Origin: CAIKZJ01 sp041675325
GTDB taxonomy: Bacteria; Bacteroidota; Ignavibacteria; Tepidaquicellales; Tepidaquicellaceae
DNA length: 64,000 bases
Assembly (NCBI GenBank): GCA_041675325.1
Contig: JBAYUG010000007.1
Span: forward strand, 1 to 64,000
Direction: 5' to 3'
Below, one piece after another: positions 29,600 through 39,238 of this stretch (position 1 is its first letter; the number at the start of each line of letters is the position of its first letter). The notes beneath the pieces are model-generated. The model made no database searches. It saw only the letters and a program-made list of their open reading frames with translations, and was not told the origin of the DNA. Both the position numbers and the translations under genes were made by a program.

Positions 29600-31156
29600 T
29601 TACTTTTTTGAGTAAACTTCAACTCCGCTTGTGGAGAAACGGAGGATAAAGTTATTTAAGAAGTCAGGATTATTTTTTACCGCATCGTGGATATGGTCGT
29701 TTGGTGATTCTTTATAGAACATTACCCAGTTCACGTATTTGCTCGGTTCTTTCATAGCTTTCTCCCCTATTTCAGAAGTATGGAATGTAATTCTTTCAGC
29801 AAGATTAATTCCTGTCCAAGGATGGATTGCAAACACGACATTGTCGTAGAGAATTCCGCCGCCTTTATAATTTTCTTTCAGGAATAAAGACAGATCTTCG
29901 CTGGCTTTGCTGTAAGAATATTTTGCTTCAGCAAGTGAAGGAATGCTGTAAGGGAAATTATACAGAAATGTAAGTTGCTGAACAAGAAGACCGATTGCGA
30001 ACAAGTAAATGAGAATTTTCTTTTTAATATACCTCTGAATGTAAAAAGCAAAAATTCCTGAGAATATTGCGATAGCAGGAAACATGTATAGGCCGTATCT
30101 GCTGTTGAAATATCCAGCAGGTTCTGAATTCGGTAGTTCAATAATTACCTGTCCTTTGTACAATAGAATAAGGCTAACTGGCAAAGCAACCCATAGGACA
30201 TAAACAGGAAGGTATTTGGAATTCAATCTATTCTTGAAAGCATAGAAGAACAAAGCAAGAACAGCAAGAACTGCGTACAGATTTCCTGAATAAATTAATA
30301 CTGAGCTTAAGTAAACTTTTGTTGAAAGAAGGAAATTATGCTTGGTTAGAAGGCGTCCAGCTGCTTCGTAATACTGGAGCTGGTAAAGAGTTGAGAACCT
30401 CCCTCTTGAAAACTCGAGTGCATCGCCGTAAAAGAGCCAGTTATACCAGAACCAAACAATTATTAATAAGACAGGAATGAAACCGTAAATGAAAGAATTC
30501 CTTATTGGTTTTTCCTTGTCAAGTATAGAAACTATAAACACAATTACGATTGAAACGATTGCAACAGGCCATGCGTCATACCTTGAACCAACGCCGAGAG
30601 AGATAAAAAACGAAGACCATAAAAGATGTTTCAACTTTTTCCCGTCAGCCCAGAGATGAAGGAAATAGAAACTGCAGATAATTAAAGTCAGGTACAACTG
30701 TTCGGTCATAGATGTTGTCTGGAAGTAAAGTATGTTATAATTTAATACATAGACGAGGAATCCAAACCATGTTGCAATAACGTTGTTTGTTAACTTTTTA
30801 ATTGACAGGAAAACAACGGCTGCACTGATAACAAACAACGGGAAGTTCATTATTGCTGCCGCAAGTCCAGTCTGCCAGAGGATATCCACGTATGCAAATG
30901 GCATAAGAAGAAGATTAGGAATCGGCAGCCAGACTGTACCAATCTGACTTATCAGACCCGGATTGTAAGCATCAAAGAATCTGCGAGCAGCTTCAAGCCT
31001 GTAAATTGAATCGCGGTACGCAAAATTGTAATCGAAGTAATATGATAGAACCTGTGAAACGAGTCCAAGTATAACAGCAATAATTACTGCATAGTTTAAA
31101 TAATACTTATGTTCGTTCTCAAAGGTATTATTTACAGTACTATGCGTCTTCAGCAT
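29600..31156 (-). CDS. GT-C fold membrane glycosyltransferase (GT39/ArnT-like)
   Basis: 518 aa with about 11-12 membrane helices. The first extracytoplasmic loop carries FAYRDSIYRLEAARRFFD at about 50-67, in the position of the catalytic acidic loop of GT-C enzymes using polyprenyl-phosphate sugars. It has a periplasmic C-terminal domain from about 410. It starts on the base after the stop of the TMTC-like gene, so it is the third gene of the lamin-tail/TMTC/GT-C run. A function in glycosylation of exported proteins or lipids is inferred; donor and acceptor unknown. Confidence 0.78.
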   Translation of the reverse strand: MLKTHSTVNNTFENEHKYYLNYAVIIAVILGLVSQVLSYYFDYNFAYRDSIYRLEAARRFFDAYNPGLISQIGTVWLPIPNLLLMPFAYVDILWQTGLAAAIMNFPLFVISAAVVFLSIKKLTNNVIATWFGFLVYVLNYNILYFQTTSMTEQLYLTLIICSFYFLHLWADGKKLKHLLWSSFFISLGVGSRYDAWPVAIVSIVIVFIVSILDKEKPIRNSFIYGFIPVLLIIVWFWYNWLFYGDALEFSRGRFSTLYQLQYYEAAGRLLTKHNFLLSTKVYLSSVLIYSGNLYAVLAVLALFFYAFKNRLNSKYLPVYVLWVALPVSLILLYKGQVIIELPNSEPAGYFNSRYGLYMFPAIAIFSGIFAFYIQRYIKKKILIYLFAIGLLVQQLTFLYNFPYSIPSLAEAKYSYSKASEDLSLFLKENYKGGGILYDNVVFAIHPWTGINLAERITFHTSEIGEKAMKEPSKYVNWVMFYKESPNDHIHDAVKNNPDFLNNFILRFSTSGVEVYSKK

Positions 31157-33142
31157 TTATTTTCTGTTTAATGAATCAAGCTTATTCTTTGCGTTCATGT
31201 CCTGAGGATTGAGGCTTAGAATCTTAGCATATATCTCTTTTGCTTTTGCCGTATTGCCCTCCTGAAGATAAACGTCTGCAAGTCCGCTGTAGGCGTGGAA
31301 ATTTTTGTCGTCCAATTCAATTGCCTTTGTGAAATTTTCTTTTGCTTTATCAAATTTCTTCAAACCGATATAACACATAGCAATATTATTCAGATAACCC
31401 GAACCAGATTCAGGGCTTAGCCTAACGGCTTCGTTGAGGTCTTTTATCGCTTCTTCAAACTTACCTTCCTGATAGTACTGGAATGAACGCTTTTCCAGAA
31501 TCGCCATCTGGTTATTCTGAACGCTGTTTGGAATATTGCCTGACAGAGTTTCAGGGTTGGATTTCAACATATCGAGCATTGCCTTTGATTCCCTGTAATT
31601 CGGAACTATCGTTTGAAGTTTTTCAAGCATCTTAACAGCGTCAGGTATATTTCCTTTTTGCTGATAGATGTTACTCATCTGGAAATAACCGTCGGGTGCG
31701 AGGCTGTCTATTGACATCCCTTTCTTGAATTTTATTTCGGCAGAATCAATGTCACCTCTTAAAAGATAAATTAAACCAAGATTATGATGAGCAAGAACCG
31801 AGTTATCGCGTATCTCTATCGCACGTCGGTATCTCTTTTCAGCTTCAGCATAATTCTTTTTGTTCGCATATATATTACCGACATTTACGAGCAACACGCT
31901 ACCCTCTTTACCTTCAGCGGTTATGAACAGAGTATCATTATTCTTCCATTCAGCATTTCTGATGAATGTTAAGTAAGTAAAGACGACAACAATTACAAGA
32001 AATAGTGTTGTGAGAAAACCTTTATTCTTTTCATTGAAGAATCTGACTATTACTAACGAGATAAGAACTGAGAGAGCAAAAGATGACAGATATAAAAACC
32101 TTTCAGCCATGAAATTCATCGTCGGGACAATGTTCATAACAGGCAGCAATGAAACCAAGAAGAACAAAATTGTGAACGATACTTCACCGTATTTTTTCTG
32201 AATATAGAATGAGATAATGAACATTGCGACAATGAACAGCCCTGACAGAATTACTTTTACATCGCCTATTGTGTGCGAATCGGGCATAATACCATTATAA
32301 TGATAAAGCAAGTTCAATGGAAACACAAGCAGTCTGAAATACACAGGAATTGTTTTCAGCATTGTATAAAATGCGGTGGATGTCTCCTCACCGTAGAAAT
32401 ACATGTAAGTTTCTCTATCAACGACATCTTTCAGCACGAGGTATCTTATAAAAACAAATACTATTGTTACTACAATAAATAATGCATAAGGTAAAATATT
32501 TTGCTTGAACCAATCCATTCTCCTTTTCCTGAAGAAATAATCGTACACAAACAACAAGACAGGCATAGTTACAATCATTTCTTTTGAAAGTAGTCCAAGA
32601 AAATATGCAATCAATGATATTATAAGTAAAGATTTCGAATTGTTCTCATCGGAATATTTTATGTAGAACAGAAACGATAGAAAGAAGAACATAGTAGTAA
32701 GGGAATCTGTTCTGCCGCTTACCCAGCTTACGGCTTCCGTATGGATGGGATGAACTGCAAATATAAGAGCACCGATCAATGCAGACAGGATGCCGAGCTT
32801 ATACTCACCAAATAGTTTTAACAGAATCATTAACAATAGCAAAGATGCTATTGCGTGAATGATTACATTAGTAAGATGAAAACCAAATGGATTCAGTCCC
32901 CAGATTGCATAATCGATGGTGTACAGGGTCGATACGACAGGACGATAGTACCTGCCGATGACCTTGTGAAATCCTTCCTCTGCCGTGAAGAACTTAGGAA
33001 TGTTTGACAGTACAGTAATAGACTGATTATTCTGTACAACGCTTTCATCGTCGAAAACAAAATCGTTATTAAGCGAATTGTAATAGACAAAGAATGCGAC
33101 CAGTGCGACGATTAAATATAATATTTTCTTGTTTTGCATCAT
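31157..33142 (-). CDS. TMTC-like membrane protein with TPR repeats
   Basis: About 661 aa from the start preferred here (ATG at 33142, MMQNKKILYL). A further upstream ATG at 33169 would overlap the preceding gene by 23 bp. The first loop contains FVFDDESVVQNN, the acidic motif of GT-C/TMTC-type proteins, followed by about 10 helices with HAVHPIHTEAVSWVSGRTDS, a hallmark of the TMTC/DUF1736 group. From about residue 430 to the end there are five to six tetratricopeptide repeats (for example AEKRYRRAIEIRDNSVLAHHNLG). Eukaryotic TMTC proteins O-mannosylate secreted proteins; extending that to bacteria is inference. It is coupled to the GT-C gene downstream. Confidence 0.85.
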   Translation of the reverse strand: MMQNKKILYLIVALVAFFVYYNSLNNDFVFDDESVVQNNQSITVLSNIPKFFTAEEGFHKVIGRYYRPVVSTLYTIDYAIWGLNPFGFHLTNVIIHAIASLLLLMILLKLFGEYKLGILSALIGALIFAVHPIHTEAVSWVSGRTDSLTTMFFFLSFLFYIKYSDENNSKSLLIISLIAYFLGLLSKEMIVTMPVLLFVYDYFFRKRRMDWFKQNILPYALFIVVTIVFVFIRYLVLKDVVDRETYMYFYGEETSTAFYTMLKTIPVYFRLLVFPLNLLYHYNGIMPDSHTIGDVKVILSGLFIVAMFIISFYIQKKYGEVSFTILFFLVSLLPVMNIVPTMNFMAERFLYLSSFALSVLISLVIVRFFNEKNKGFLTTLFLVIVVVFTYLTFIRNAEWKNNDTLFITAEGKEGSVLLVNVGNIYANKKNYAEAEKRYRRAIEIRDNSVLAHHNLGLIYLLRGDIDSAEIKFKKGMSIDSLAPDGYFQMSNIYQQKGNIPDAVKMLEKLQTIVPNYRESKAMLDMLKSNPETLSGNIPNSVQNNQMAILEKRSFQYYQEGKFEEAIKDLNEAVRLSPESGSGYLNNIAMCYIGLKKFDKAKENFTKAIELDDKNFHAYSGLADVYLQEGNTAKAKEIYAKILSLNPQDMNAKNKLDSLNRK

Positions 33143-33146
33143 GACA

Positions 33147-35369
33147 TTATAACTTTGCAGCAACCACAAAAGTTGCTTTTATTTGTTCAATTGTTCCGCC
33201 GTTATCATCTACTGCTTCGAGGAAAGCAACGTAAATCCCTATTCTCAGTTTTTCACCGCTGTCATCTTTTCCGTCAAAGACTATCTGCGACTCGCTTCCG
33301 CTTATCTGATTATTGAGAAGTGTTTTTATAACTCTTCCTTTGACATCGAATATTTTTACACGCACCTGAGCAGTATTTGTCTTAAGCTTATATTTGATAA
33401 TTGTAAAATCTTCCCATCCGTCACCATCCGGAGAGAACGGATTCGGACTTATGCTAAGAGAAGTCTCTTTATTGTTTGATGTGTAAATACTGTTCTTCTT
33501 TCCGGGAGTGCCTCCGAGCGGGTCGGCAGAGCTGCTCCAGTTTGAAGGAAGTGTCGATGGTAAAGATGTATTAATTCTTTCAAGCGAGTATCCTTTTGTA
33601 TCGGGCAAATTATTATTGTGCCATTTATCGGAGTAAATGAGAGAGTCGATGTTATTATTAAGGACGTCAGAAACTTTTATAACTGCGCCTGTATTTGTAA
33701 GCGACAATTTAGTATTAAGTAAAACTCTTCTTGAGCTATCGATTGAATTTTGAAGATATCCGAATCTATTGTACAAAGTTGAATCTACCGCTATGATGAG
33801 ATAAGAATTTGGTTGAAGATAAAACCTGCAGTCATTAAACAGATTTATCGTATTACTTCCTGCTGTTACATTCCAGCCGTTAAGGCTTAAGTACTTTCCG
33901 GAATTGTTGTATAATTCTATCCATTCGCAGCTTGTAGTAAGCGGGTCGAACATGATTTCATTTATTACCAAATCATTTTTGTTTCCTGAAACGATACTGC
34001 CGAAAGAATTCATTCTTGTCGGTGAAGAGTACTCACAATCCAAAGAGGTCATCCAGTTTGTTGAATCCTGAGACGGTTTGCTGAATGAAATCCTTTCGAG
34101 AGAATTCCTGCTGCTGCCACCCCAGGTTGACCGGTAAGTGACATCATCCATTATGCCAGAAGCATTATTGAATATTATTACTCTATCTTTATCGTTATTG
34201 AATACCGGCAGACCTGATACGTACAGAACTTTATTTGAATCGATGAGCGGGTGCAGAGGAACGACAGCATTACTTTTAGCGATAACCAAATAATCGCCTG
34301 CGTTTACAAGTCTGTCGGATGTTGTGATTGTAACGGGCGAAGCGATTGTAGTTTCATCTGTAATTTTCCAGTTCTTAATATTGATTGGTGCGTTAGAATT
34401 ATTATATAATTCTATCCATTCGGGCTCAGGATTTTGCGGACAGTACATTATTTCGTTAATCAATATCCCGTTGGTAACGACAGCTCCGCCCACATTCGCG
34501 CTTCTAACAAGTTTATTATTCAGAGGATCCAAATCAGGATTCCATGTTACAAGACCAATGTACTGTTTTCTGCCGCTGTCAATATTCGGGATAAAGTAAC
34601 TGAAGGGAACAGAATCGTTTTGATTCAATACATTAGTAAAACTCTGCTGATGAATAAGTTCGTTCTGTATTGGAATACTGTCAAAGTTTAAGTCCTTATA
34701 AATATTAAGTGAAAAATTATTTGCCTGACTAAGACCTAAATTCTTTATTACAAAATCAAGTTTAAGAGTGTCGCCTGTATTCGGTAAAACAGGAGTTATA
34801 ACAAAACTCTTTAAAACTAAATCATATTGCTTTTGAGTAATCGAGTTCTGCCTGCCCGGTGTTGCTTTAAGCGGGTTAATAGAGCTGCCCCAGTTGGATT
34901 GCTGAATTGTCGGAGCAAGAGGATTTATTCTTTCAAGAGAAAAACCTCCTGTACCTCCCCAGCTGTTTGTGTATGCAAGACTATCAACAATCGTGCCTGC
35001 GCTATTCTTTAAGACAAGACATTCGCTGCCTGTATTATTAAGTGCATTCCATCCGATGGACTGAATCAGCAAAGCAGAAACATTCGGATAGTTCAGTCTG
35101 AAGTTTGCTGAGTCTTCACAAATAACCGCATAAGAATTTCCGTTTAAAAGTATAGTGGATGTTGTAATAGTTCTGACAGGGTTTGTCACTGCCGCATCTT
35201 TCCATTTCCAGTTTTGCAGATTTATGGGAACGGATGAACTATTGTATATTTCAAACCATTCCTGTGCGGGTGAAACGGGTGCATACATTAACTCATTAAT
35301 CACAACCTGAGAATAAACGTTCATTGCCATCATAAACAGAAAAACAGCGATTAGTTTTATCATTTTCAA
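33147..35369 (-). CDS. Exported lamin-tail domain protein with FlgD-like C-terminus
   Basis: 740 aa with a signal peptide (IAVFLFMMAMNVYS). Three lamin-tail domains start with VVINELMYAPVSPAQEWFEIYN (about 22), ILINEIMYCPQNPEPEWIELYN (about 300) and LVINEIMFDPLTTSCEWIELYN (about 465). Between the first two is a CARDB-like beta-sandwich (about 185-290). The C-terminal 100 residues (SISPNPFSPDGDGWEDFTI ... IGIYVAFLEAVDDNGG) form a FlgD-Ig-like domain, which resembles a secretion tail but is not the type A sorting sequence. It is the first gene of the run with TMTC and GT-C, so it may be a target of them. Likely cell-surface adhesive or structural. Confidence 0.87.
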   Translation of the reverse strand: MKMIKLIAVFLFMMAMNVYSQVVINELMYAPVSPAQEWFEIYNSSSVPINLQNWKWKDAAVTNPVRTITTSTILLNGNSYAVICEDSANFRLNYPNVSALLIQSIGWNALNNTGSECLVLKNSAGTIVDSLAYTNSWGGTGGFSLERINPLAPTIQQSNWGSSINPLKATPGRQNSITQKQYDLVLKSFVITPVLPNTGDTLKLDFVIKNLGLSQANNFSLNIYKDLNFDSIPIQNELIHQQSFTNVLNQNDSVPFSYFIPNIDSGRKQYIGLVTWNPDLDPLNNKLVRSANVGGAVVTNGILINEIMYCPQNPEPEWIELYNNSNAPINIKNWKITDETTIASPVTITTSDRLVNAGDYLVIAKSNAVVPLHPLIDSNKVLYVSGLPVFNNDKDRVIIFNNASGIMDDVTYRSTWGGSSRNSLERISFSKPSQDSTNWMTSLDCEYSSPTRMNSFGSIVSGNKNDLVINEIMFDPLTTSCEWIELYNNSGKYLSLNGWNVTAGSNTINLFNDCRFYLQPNSYLIIAVDSTLYNRFGYLQNSIDSSRRVLLNTKLSLTNTGAVIKVSDVLNNNIDSLIYSDKWHNNNLPDTKGYSLERINTSLPSTLPSNWSSSADPLGGTPGKKNSIYTSNNKETSLSISPNPFSPDGDGWEDFTIIKYKLKTNTAQVRVKIFDVKGRVIKTLLNNQISGSESQIVFDGKDDSGEKLRIGIYVAFLEAVDDNGGTIEQIKATFVVAAKL

Positions 35370-35435
35370 TGTATCGGGGAATATTTAATTTAATACAAAT
35401 TTAATCATATTAACAATTTTTAACAATTTAATTAT

Positions 35436-36293
35436 ATGAGAAAACTTCAAATTTTAATACTGCTACTCTTTTTATTCACAAATGCTTACTCACAGAAATA
35501 TGCGGCTACGAATGATTATACACCTGTACTGAATACTTACAACTTCTTCCTCGTGTTTGGAGGTGAAGACGGCTCGTCAGTAAAACTGGATAACAGAGGG
35601 CTAATAGGAGAAATGGAGTTCATTGCATTTCCGGGAACAGTCTTTGAAATTACTGAAGTTGCAGAGTTCGAGGACAGAAACCTGAAGTACTATAAGGTTA
35701 AAACTGATGAATACAAATACGAAGGGGATTTCTATGTTGACAGCAGAATGGTAACAACTTCGGACAAAAAGCCCGAGCCGAGGAAAATAGTAAAGCCCGA
35801 CAAGGAAGAAGTTTTGAAATTAATGAAATCATTAATAGGATTTCCTTACATGTGGGGCGGTAATTATGCATACGGAATATACCCTATGCTGAATTACTAT
35901 CAACCAAAAAACGAGATTAACGAAACGACAGAGGCACTCTGGATTCTGAAAGGAGTTGACTGTTCGGGACTGCTGTATCAGACAACTTCGGGACTTACTC
36001 CGCGAAATACATCTTCGCTATTATCTTTCGGTAATCCGGTTGACATAGAAGATAAGTCACTCGAAGAGATTATTCCTTTGCTAAAGCCGCTTGACCTGAT
36101 AGTAATCAAAGGGCATGTAGTTATAGTACTTGATGAAAGCACGGTAATAGAATCTTCTCCGACAAAAGGAGTTCATACAACTGAATTGCTAACACGCCTT
36201 TCAAATATTATGAATGACTGCAAGCCTGTTAATGAATTCGGAAAGCGGGCATGGAAGGAAAAGGAATTTACAATCAGAAGATGGATTGAGTAA
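35436..36293 (+). CDS. NlpC/P60 family cell-wall hydrolase
   Basis: 285 aa exported peptidase that probably cuts peptidoglycan stem peptides. Signal peptide at about 1-19 (ILILLLFLFTNAYS). An SH3-like region lies at about 40-110. The NlpC/P60 domain from about 125 begins LMKSLIGFPYMWGGNYA, has catalytic Cys in GVDCSGLLYQ near 178 and His in IKGHVVIVLDES near 230. An extra loop of about 30 residues (YPMLNYYQPKNEINETTEAL) sits between the WGG and the catalytic Cys. Divergent from the lamin-tail gene with 66 bp between. Confidence 0.9.
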   Translation: MRKLQILILLLFLFTNAYSQKYAATNDYTPVLNTYNFFLVFGGEDGSSVKLDNRGLIGEMEFIAFPGTVFEITEVAEFEDRNLKYYKVKTDEYKYEGDFYVDSRMVTTSDKKPEPRKIVKPDKEEVLKLMKSLIGFPYMWGGNYAYGIYPMLNYYQPKNEINETTEALWILKGVDCSGLLYQTTSGLTPRNTSSLLSFGNPVDIEDKSLEEIIPLLKPLDLIVIKGHVVIVLDESTVIESSPTKGVHTTELLTRLSNIMNDCKPVNEFGKRAWKEKEFTIRRWIE

Positions 36294-36352
36294 AAATTTA
36301 ATATTCAGTGTAATTCATTACATAGTTAACTAAAAATAAAAATTTCTCATAA

Positions 36353-36871
36353 GTGAAAAGACTAATATTTGCAGTTTTAATGATTTCAGTATTTACAAAC
36401 ATCAGCTTTGCACAAAATAAAGCTGATTCTTCTGACTTTGAATTCAATCCGCAATTCAGAAGCGTGCAGGCAGATGCATCTACGATTGTCTTTATAACTA
36501 AAATTGGCGGTGAAATAGATTTTGATTTATTCAGCAACCGCAACAAAGATAAGGCATGGCAGTCACTTGGTTTTCGTTTTGGTGCTGATAGAATCTGGAA
36601 AGGCACACCGGGAGGACCGGAACATGGCTCACCGTTTACTAATATAAACGGCTTTGCAAGATTATCAATCGAAGAGAAAATAATCCGGCTTGATATATTT
36701 GCGGGAACGGCACTGCAGTTTGAATCAGGTTCAAGTGCGGGTAAAATATACTTGAAAGCTGGAGGCGACCTTAAATTTAAACTGACTCCCAATTTAGGAT
36801 TTATTATTAATGGAGCATTGTGCACAAAGTCAACTTACATTGGAGTAGGGGTTTATCTTTCTTATCAATAA
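36353..36871 (+). CDS. Small exported protein of unknown function
   Basis: 172 aa. The start is GTG at 36353 (VKRLIFAVLMISVFTNISFA), which gives a clean signal peptide with cleavage after about residue 20. The mature part is rich in short beta-strand-like stretches (LGFRFGADRIWKG, RLDIFAGTALQFESG, NLGFIINGALCTKSTYIGVGVYLSYQ) ending in an aromatic residue region, which suggests a small outer-membrane beta-barrel. No family is recognised. It follows the NlpC/P60 gene by 59 bp in the same direction. Confidence 0.7.
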   Translation: MKRLIFAVLMISVFTNISFAQNKADSSDFEFNPQFRSVQADASTIVFITKIGGEIDFDLFSNRNKDKAWQSLGFRFGADRIWKGTPGGPEHGSPFTNINGFARLSIEEKIIRLDIFAGTALQFESGSSAGKIYLKAGGDLKFKLTPNLGFIINGALCTKSTYIGVGVYLSYQ

Positions 36872-36874
36872 AAA

Positions 36875-36902
36875 GGCTGGTAAGCTATAACGCTTAACAG
36901 CC
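36875..36902. terminator. Hairpin between convergent genes
   Basis: GGCTG-g-TAAGC / GCTTA-a-CAGCC with a six-base loop and one mismatch, flanked by A- and T-rich sequence. It probably ends transcription from both 36353-36871 and 36927-37646. Confidence 0.6.
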
Positions 36903-36926
36903 CTGAAATAAAATAGTTGTTACCGA

Positions 36927-37646
36927 TCAATCTTTTTTACCGCCCATTATCCTTAGCAGGAATAGGAAGAGGTTTACAAAATCGAGATAGAGCATCAGCG
37001 CTCCGAATATCGAAGCTTTTCTGCCGTCTTCGCTTTTTGAATCCAGAAACATTCCCATGTTCTTGATTTTCTGTGTGTCCCATGCAGTAAGACCGACAAA
37101 GACTAAAACGCCGGCGTAAGACGTTATCCAGTAGATTGTTGAGCTGCCTATGAAAATATTAACGACGGATGCGATTATAATTCCTATTAATCCCATCATT
37201 AGAAACCCGCCGAAACGTGAAAGGTCAATCTTTGTGATGTATCCGAATACGCTCGTTCCGGCAAACATAGCGGCACACGTGAAGAACGTAAGGAAGATGG
37301 AGCTTTCCGTGTAAACCAAAAATAGTGTCGAGAATGTAACGCCCGTCAGTAGTGAGTAAATGAAGAAAAGTCCGACCGCCACGAATGAGTTAATCTTTTT
37401 CATGAGAAAAGTCATTCCAAGCACAACTGCAAACTGAACAATGATTATTCCCCAGAAGAGCATAGGGTTTTCGAGTATGACGTTTACGAGTGATGAACGT
37501 CCGATTCCGAAAGCCGCGACAGCCGTGAGTCCGAGTCCGAGCGTCATCCAGTTGTAAACAGAAAGCATGAACCTGCGGACCATTTCACTGGTCTGTTCCT
37601 CGGTAACGGGTCTTGTCTGAACGTACTGATTATTGAAGTTATCCAT
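36927..37646 (-). CDS. Bax inhibitor-1/YccA family membrane protein
   Basis: 239 aa with seven membrane helices after a polar N-terminus (residues 1-35). Family marks are FMLSVYNWMTLGLGLTAVAAFG near 27, YSLLTGVTFSTLF near 97, and the C-terminal FVGLTAWDTQKIK and GALMLYLDFVNLFLFLLRIMGG, where the conserved acidic residues of the pH-sensitive calcium-leak family lie. Normal length. It may modulate FtsH or ion homeostasis as in other bacteria. Confidence 0.92.
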   Translation of the reverse strand: MDNFNNQYVQTRPVTEEQTSEMVRRFMLSVYNWMTLGLGLTAVAAFGIGRSSLVNVILENPMLFWGIIIVQFAVVLGMTFLMKKINSFVAVGLFFIYSLLTGVTFSTLFLVYTESSIFLTFFTCAAMFAGTSVFGYITKIDLSRFGGFLMMGLIGIIIASVVNIFIGSSTIYWITSYAGVLVFVGLTAWDTQKIKNMGMFLDSKSEDGRKASIFGALMLYLDFVNLFLFLLRIMGGKKD

Positions 37647-37711
37647 GTTTGAATTTATTTTATTGTTATTATTGTGAACAAATATTTTAAAGTATAAGTT
37701 TTTGTTTTAAG

Positions 37712-39178
37712 TTATCCCTTTGCACCATAGTTTGGAGCTTCTTTTGTAATCTTTACGTCATGTGGATGACTTTCCCTTAAGCCGGAATTAGTAATCCTTG
37801 TGAACTTTGTCTTTGCTCTCATTGCATTAATATCCTTCGCTCCGCAGTATCCCATCGCTGCACGCAGACCGCCTATAATCTGATAGATAGTATCTTTCAA
37901 CGGACCTTTGTAAGGGACTATTGCTTCGATTCCTTCGGGCACGAGCTTTTTAATGTCGTCTTCCATGTCCTGAAAATACCTGTCCTTTGAACCTTCCTTC
38001 ATTGCCTCAATCGAACCCATTCCGCGATAGACTTTAAAACTTCTTCCTTCATAAAGAACTTTTTCGCCGGGAGTCTCATCTGTGCCCGCAAGCAGGCCGC
38101 CTACCATTACAGAATTTGCACCTGCTGCGATAGCCTTCGGAACGTCACCGGTCTGTTTTATTCCGCCGTCTGCAATGACAGGGATTTTGAACTTCGCCGC
38201 TGCACGTGAGCATTCGAGTACCGCACTAAGTTGAGGAACACCGACGCCTGCAATTACTCTTGTAGTGCAGATTGAACCAGCACCGATGCCGACTTTAATT
38301 CCATCGGCACCGGCATTTATTAAATCAATGGTTGCTTCGGCGGTAGCGACATTTCCGGCTATGATTTCAACACCAAACTTTTTCTTAAGTTTTCTAACCG
38401 TATCAAGTACACCCTTGGAATGTCCGTGAGCCGTATCGACTACAATCACATCAACGCTTGCTTTTACAAGTCCCGCAACCCTTTCCATTGTATCGCCCGA
38501 TATTCCGACTGCTGCTCCGACACGAAGTCTTCCGAACTCATCCTTGCATGCATTAGGAAAACTTTTTCTCTTCTGTATGTCTTTGAAAGTTATAAGCCCT
38601 TTTAGTATTCCGTTTTTATCAACAACAGGAAGTTTTTCAATCCTGTGATTCTGCAGAATCAATTCGGCTTTGGTAAGGTCAGTTCCCATCGGTGCTGTTA
38701 TAAGATTATCTTTTGTCATAACATCTTTTATAAGCATCTCTCTTCGTGGATTGAATCTTAAATCCCTGTTTGTAAGAATTCCGATGAGTTTTCCTTCTTT
38801 ATCAATAATAGGTATTCCTGAAATACTAAACTTATCCATAACGGTAAGTGCTTCGCCGATAGTCGCAGCAGCAGTAAGTGTAACGGGTTTTCTTATCATA
38901 CCGCTTTCACTTCTTTTAACTTTATCAACTTCTTCTGCCTGTCTTGTTAATGACATATTCTTATGAATGATTCCGATGCCGCCTTCGCGAGCAATTGCAA
39001 CTGCAAGCTCTGATTCGGTAACAGTATCCATTGCCGCCGAAAGCAAAGGTATATTAAGAGTTATCTTCTTTGTAAGTTTAGTCTGCAGATTAACTTCACG
39101 AGGAAGAACTTCGGACTTTGCGGGAATGAGCAAAACGTCGTCGAAGGTTATTGATGTATCGAGTATTTTTGATTTCAT
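37712..39178 (-). CDS. guaB: IMP dehydrogenase
   Basis: About 488 aa from ATG at 39178 (MKSKILDTSITFDDVLLIPA). An ATG at 39217 is also in frame, but that extension would run through the terminator at 39211-39229, so the inner start is preferred. The enzyme oxidises IMP to XMP in guanine synthesis. The two CBS domains (about 95-210) are intact, the catalytic loop GAGSICTTRVIAGVGVPQ carries the active-site Cys at about 304, and GMGSIEAM and the flap region follow. C-terminus AKDINAMRAKTKFTRIT is canonical. Confidence 0.97.
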   Translation of the reverse strand: MKSKILDTSITFDDVLLIPAKSEVLPREVNLQTKLTKKITLNIPLLSAAMDTVTESELAVAIAREGGIGIIHKNMSLTRQAEEVDKVKRSESGMIRKPVTLTAAATIGEALTVMDKFSISGIPIIDKEGKLIGILTNRDLRFNPRREMLIKDVMTKDNLITAPMGTDLTKAELILQNHRIEKLPVVDKNGILKGLITFKDIQKRKSFPNACKDEFGRLRVGAAVGISGDTMERVAGLVKASVDVIVVDTAHGHSKGVLDTVRKLKKKFGVEIIAGNVATAEATIDLINAGADGIKVGIGAGSICTTRVIAGVGVPQLSAVLECSRAAAKFKIPVIADGGIKQTGDVPKAIAAGANSVMVGGLLAGTDETPGEKVLYEGRSFKVYRGMGSIEAMKEGSKDRYFQDMEDDIKKLVPEGIEAIVPYKGPLKDTIYQIIGGLRAAMGYCGAKDINAMRAKTKFTRITNSGLRESHPHDVKITKEAPNYGAKG

Positions 39179-39210
39179 ATATATAATTAAATTATTTTGC
39201 ATACAAAAAA

Positions 39211-39229
39211 CCCGCATTCTTCTTGCGGG
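39211..39229 (-). terminator. Intrinsic terminator after the thermonuclease gene
   Basis: CCCGCA...TGCGGG stem with a seven-base loop; on the minus strand the hairpin is followed by a run of six T, 10 bp past the stop at 39239. It separates the thermonuclease transcript from guaB. Confidence 0.85.
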
Positions 39230-39238
39230 CTGTAAATC

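Noticed and set aside
33134..33479. Plus-strand ORFs opposite the lamin-tail gene end
   Set aside because: Antisense shadows of the beta-rich C-terminal domain.
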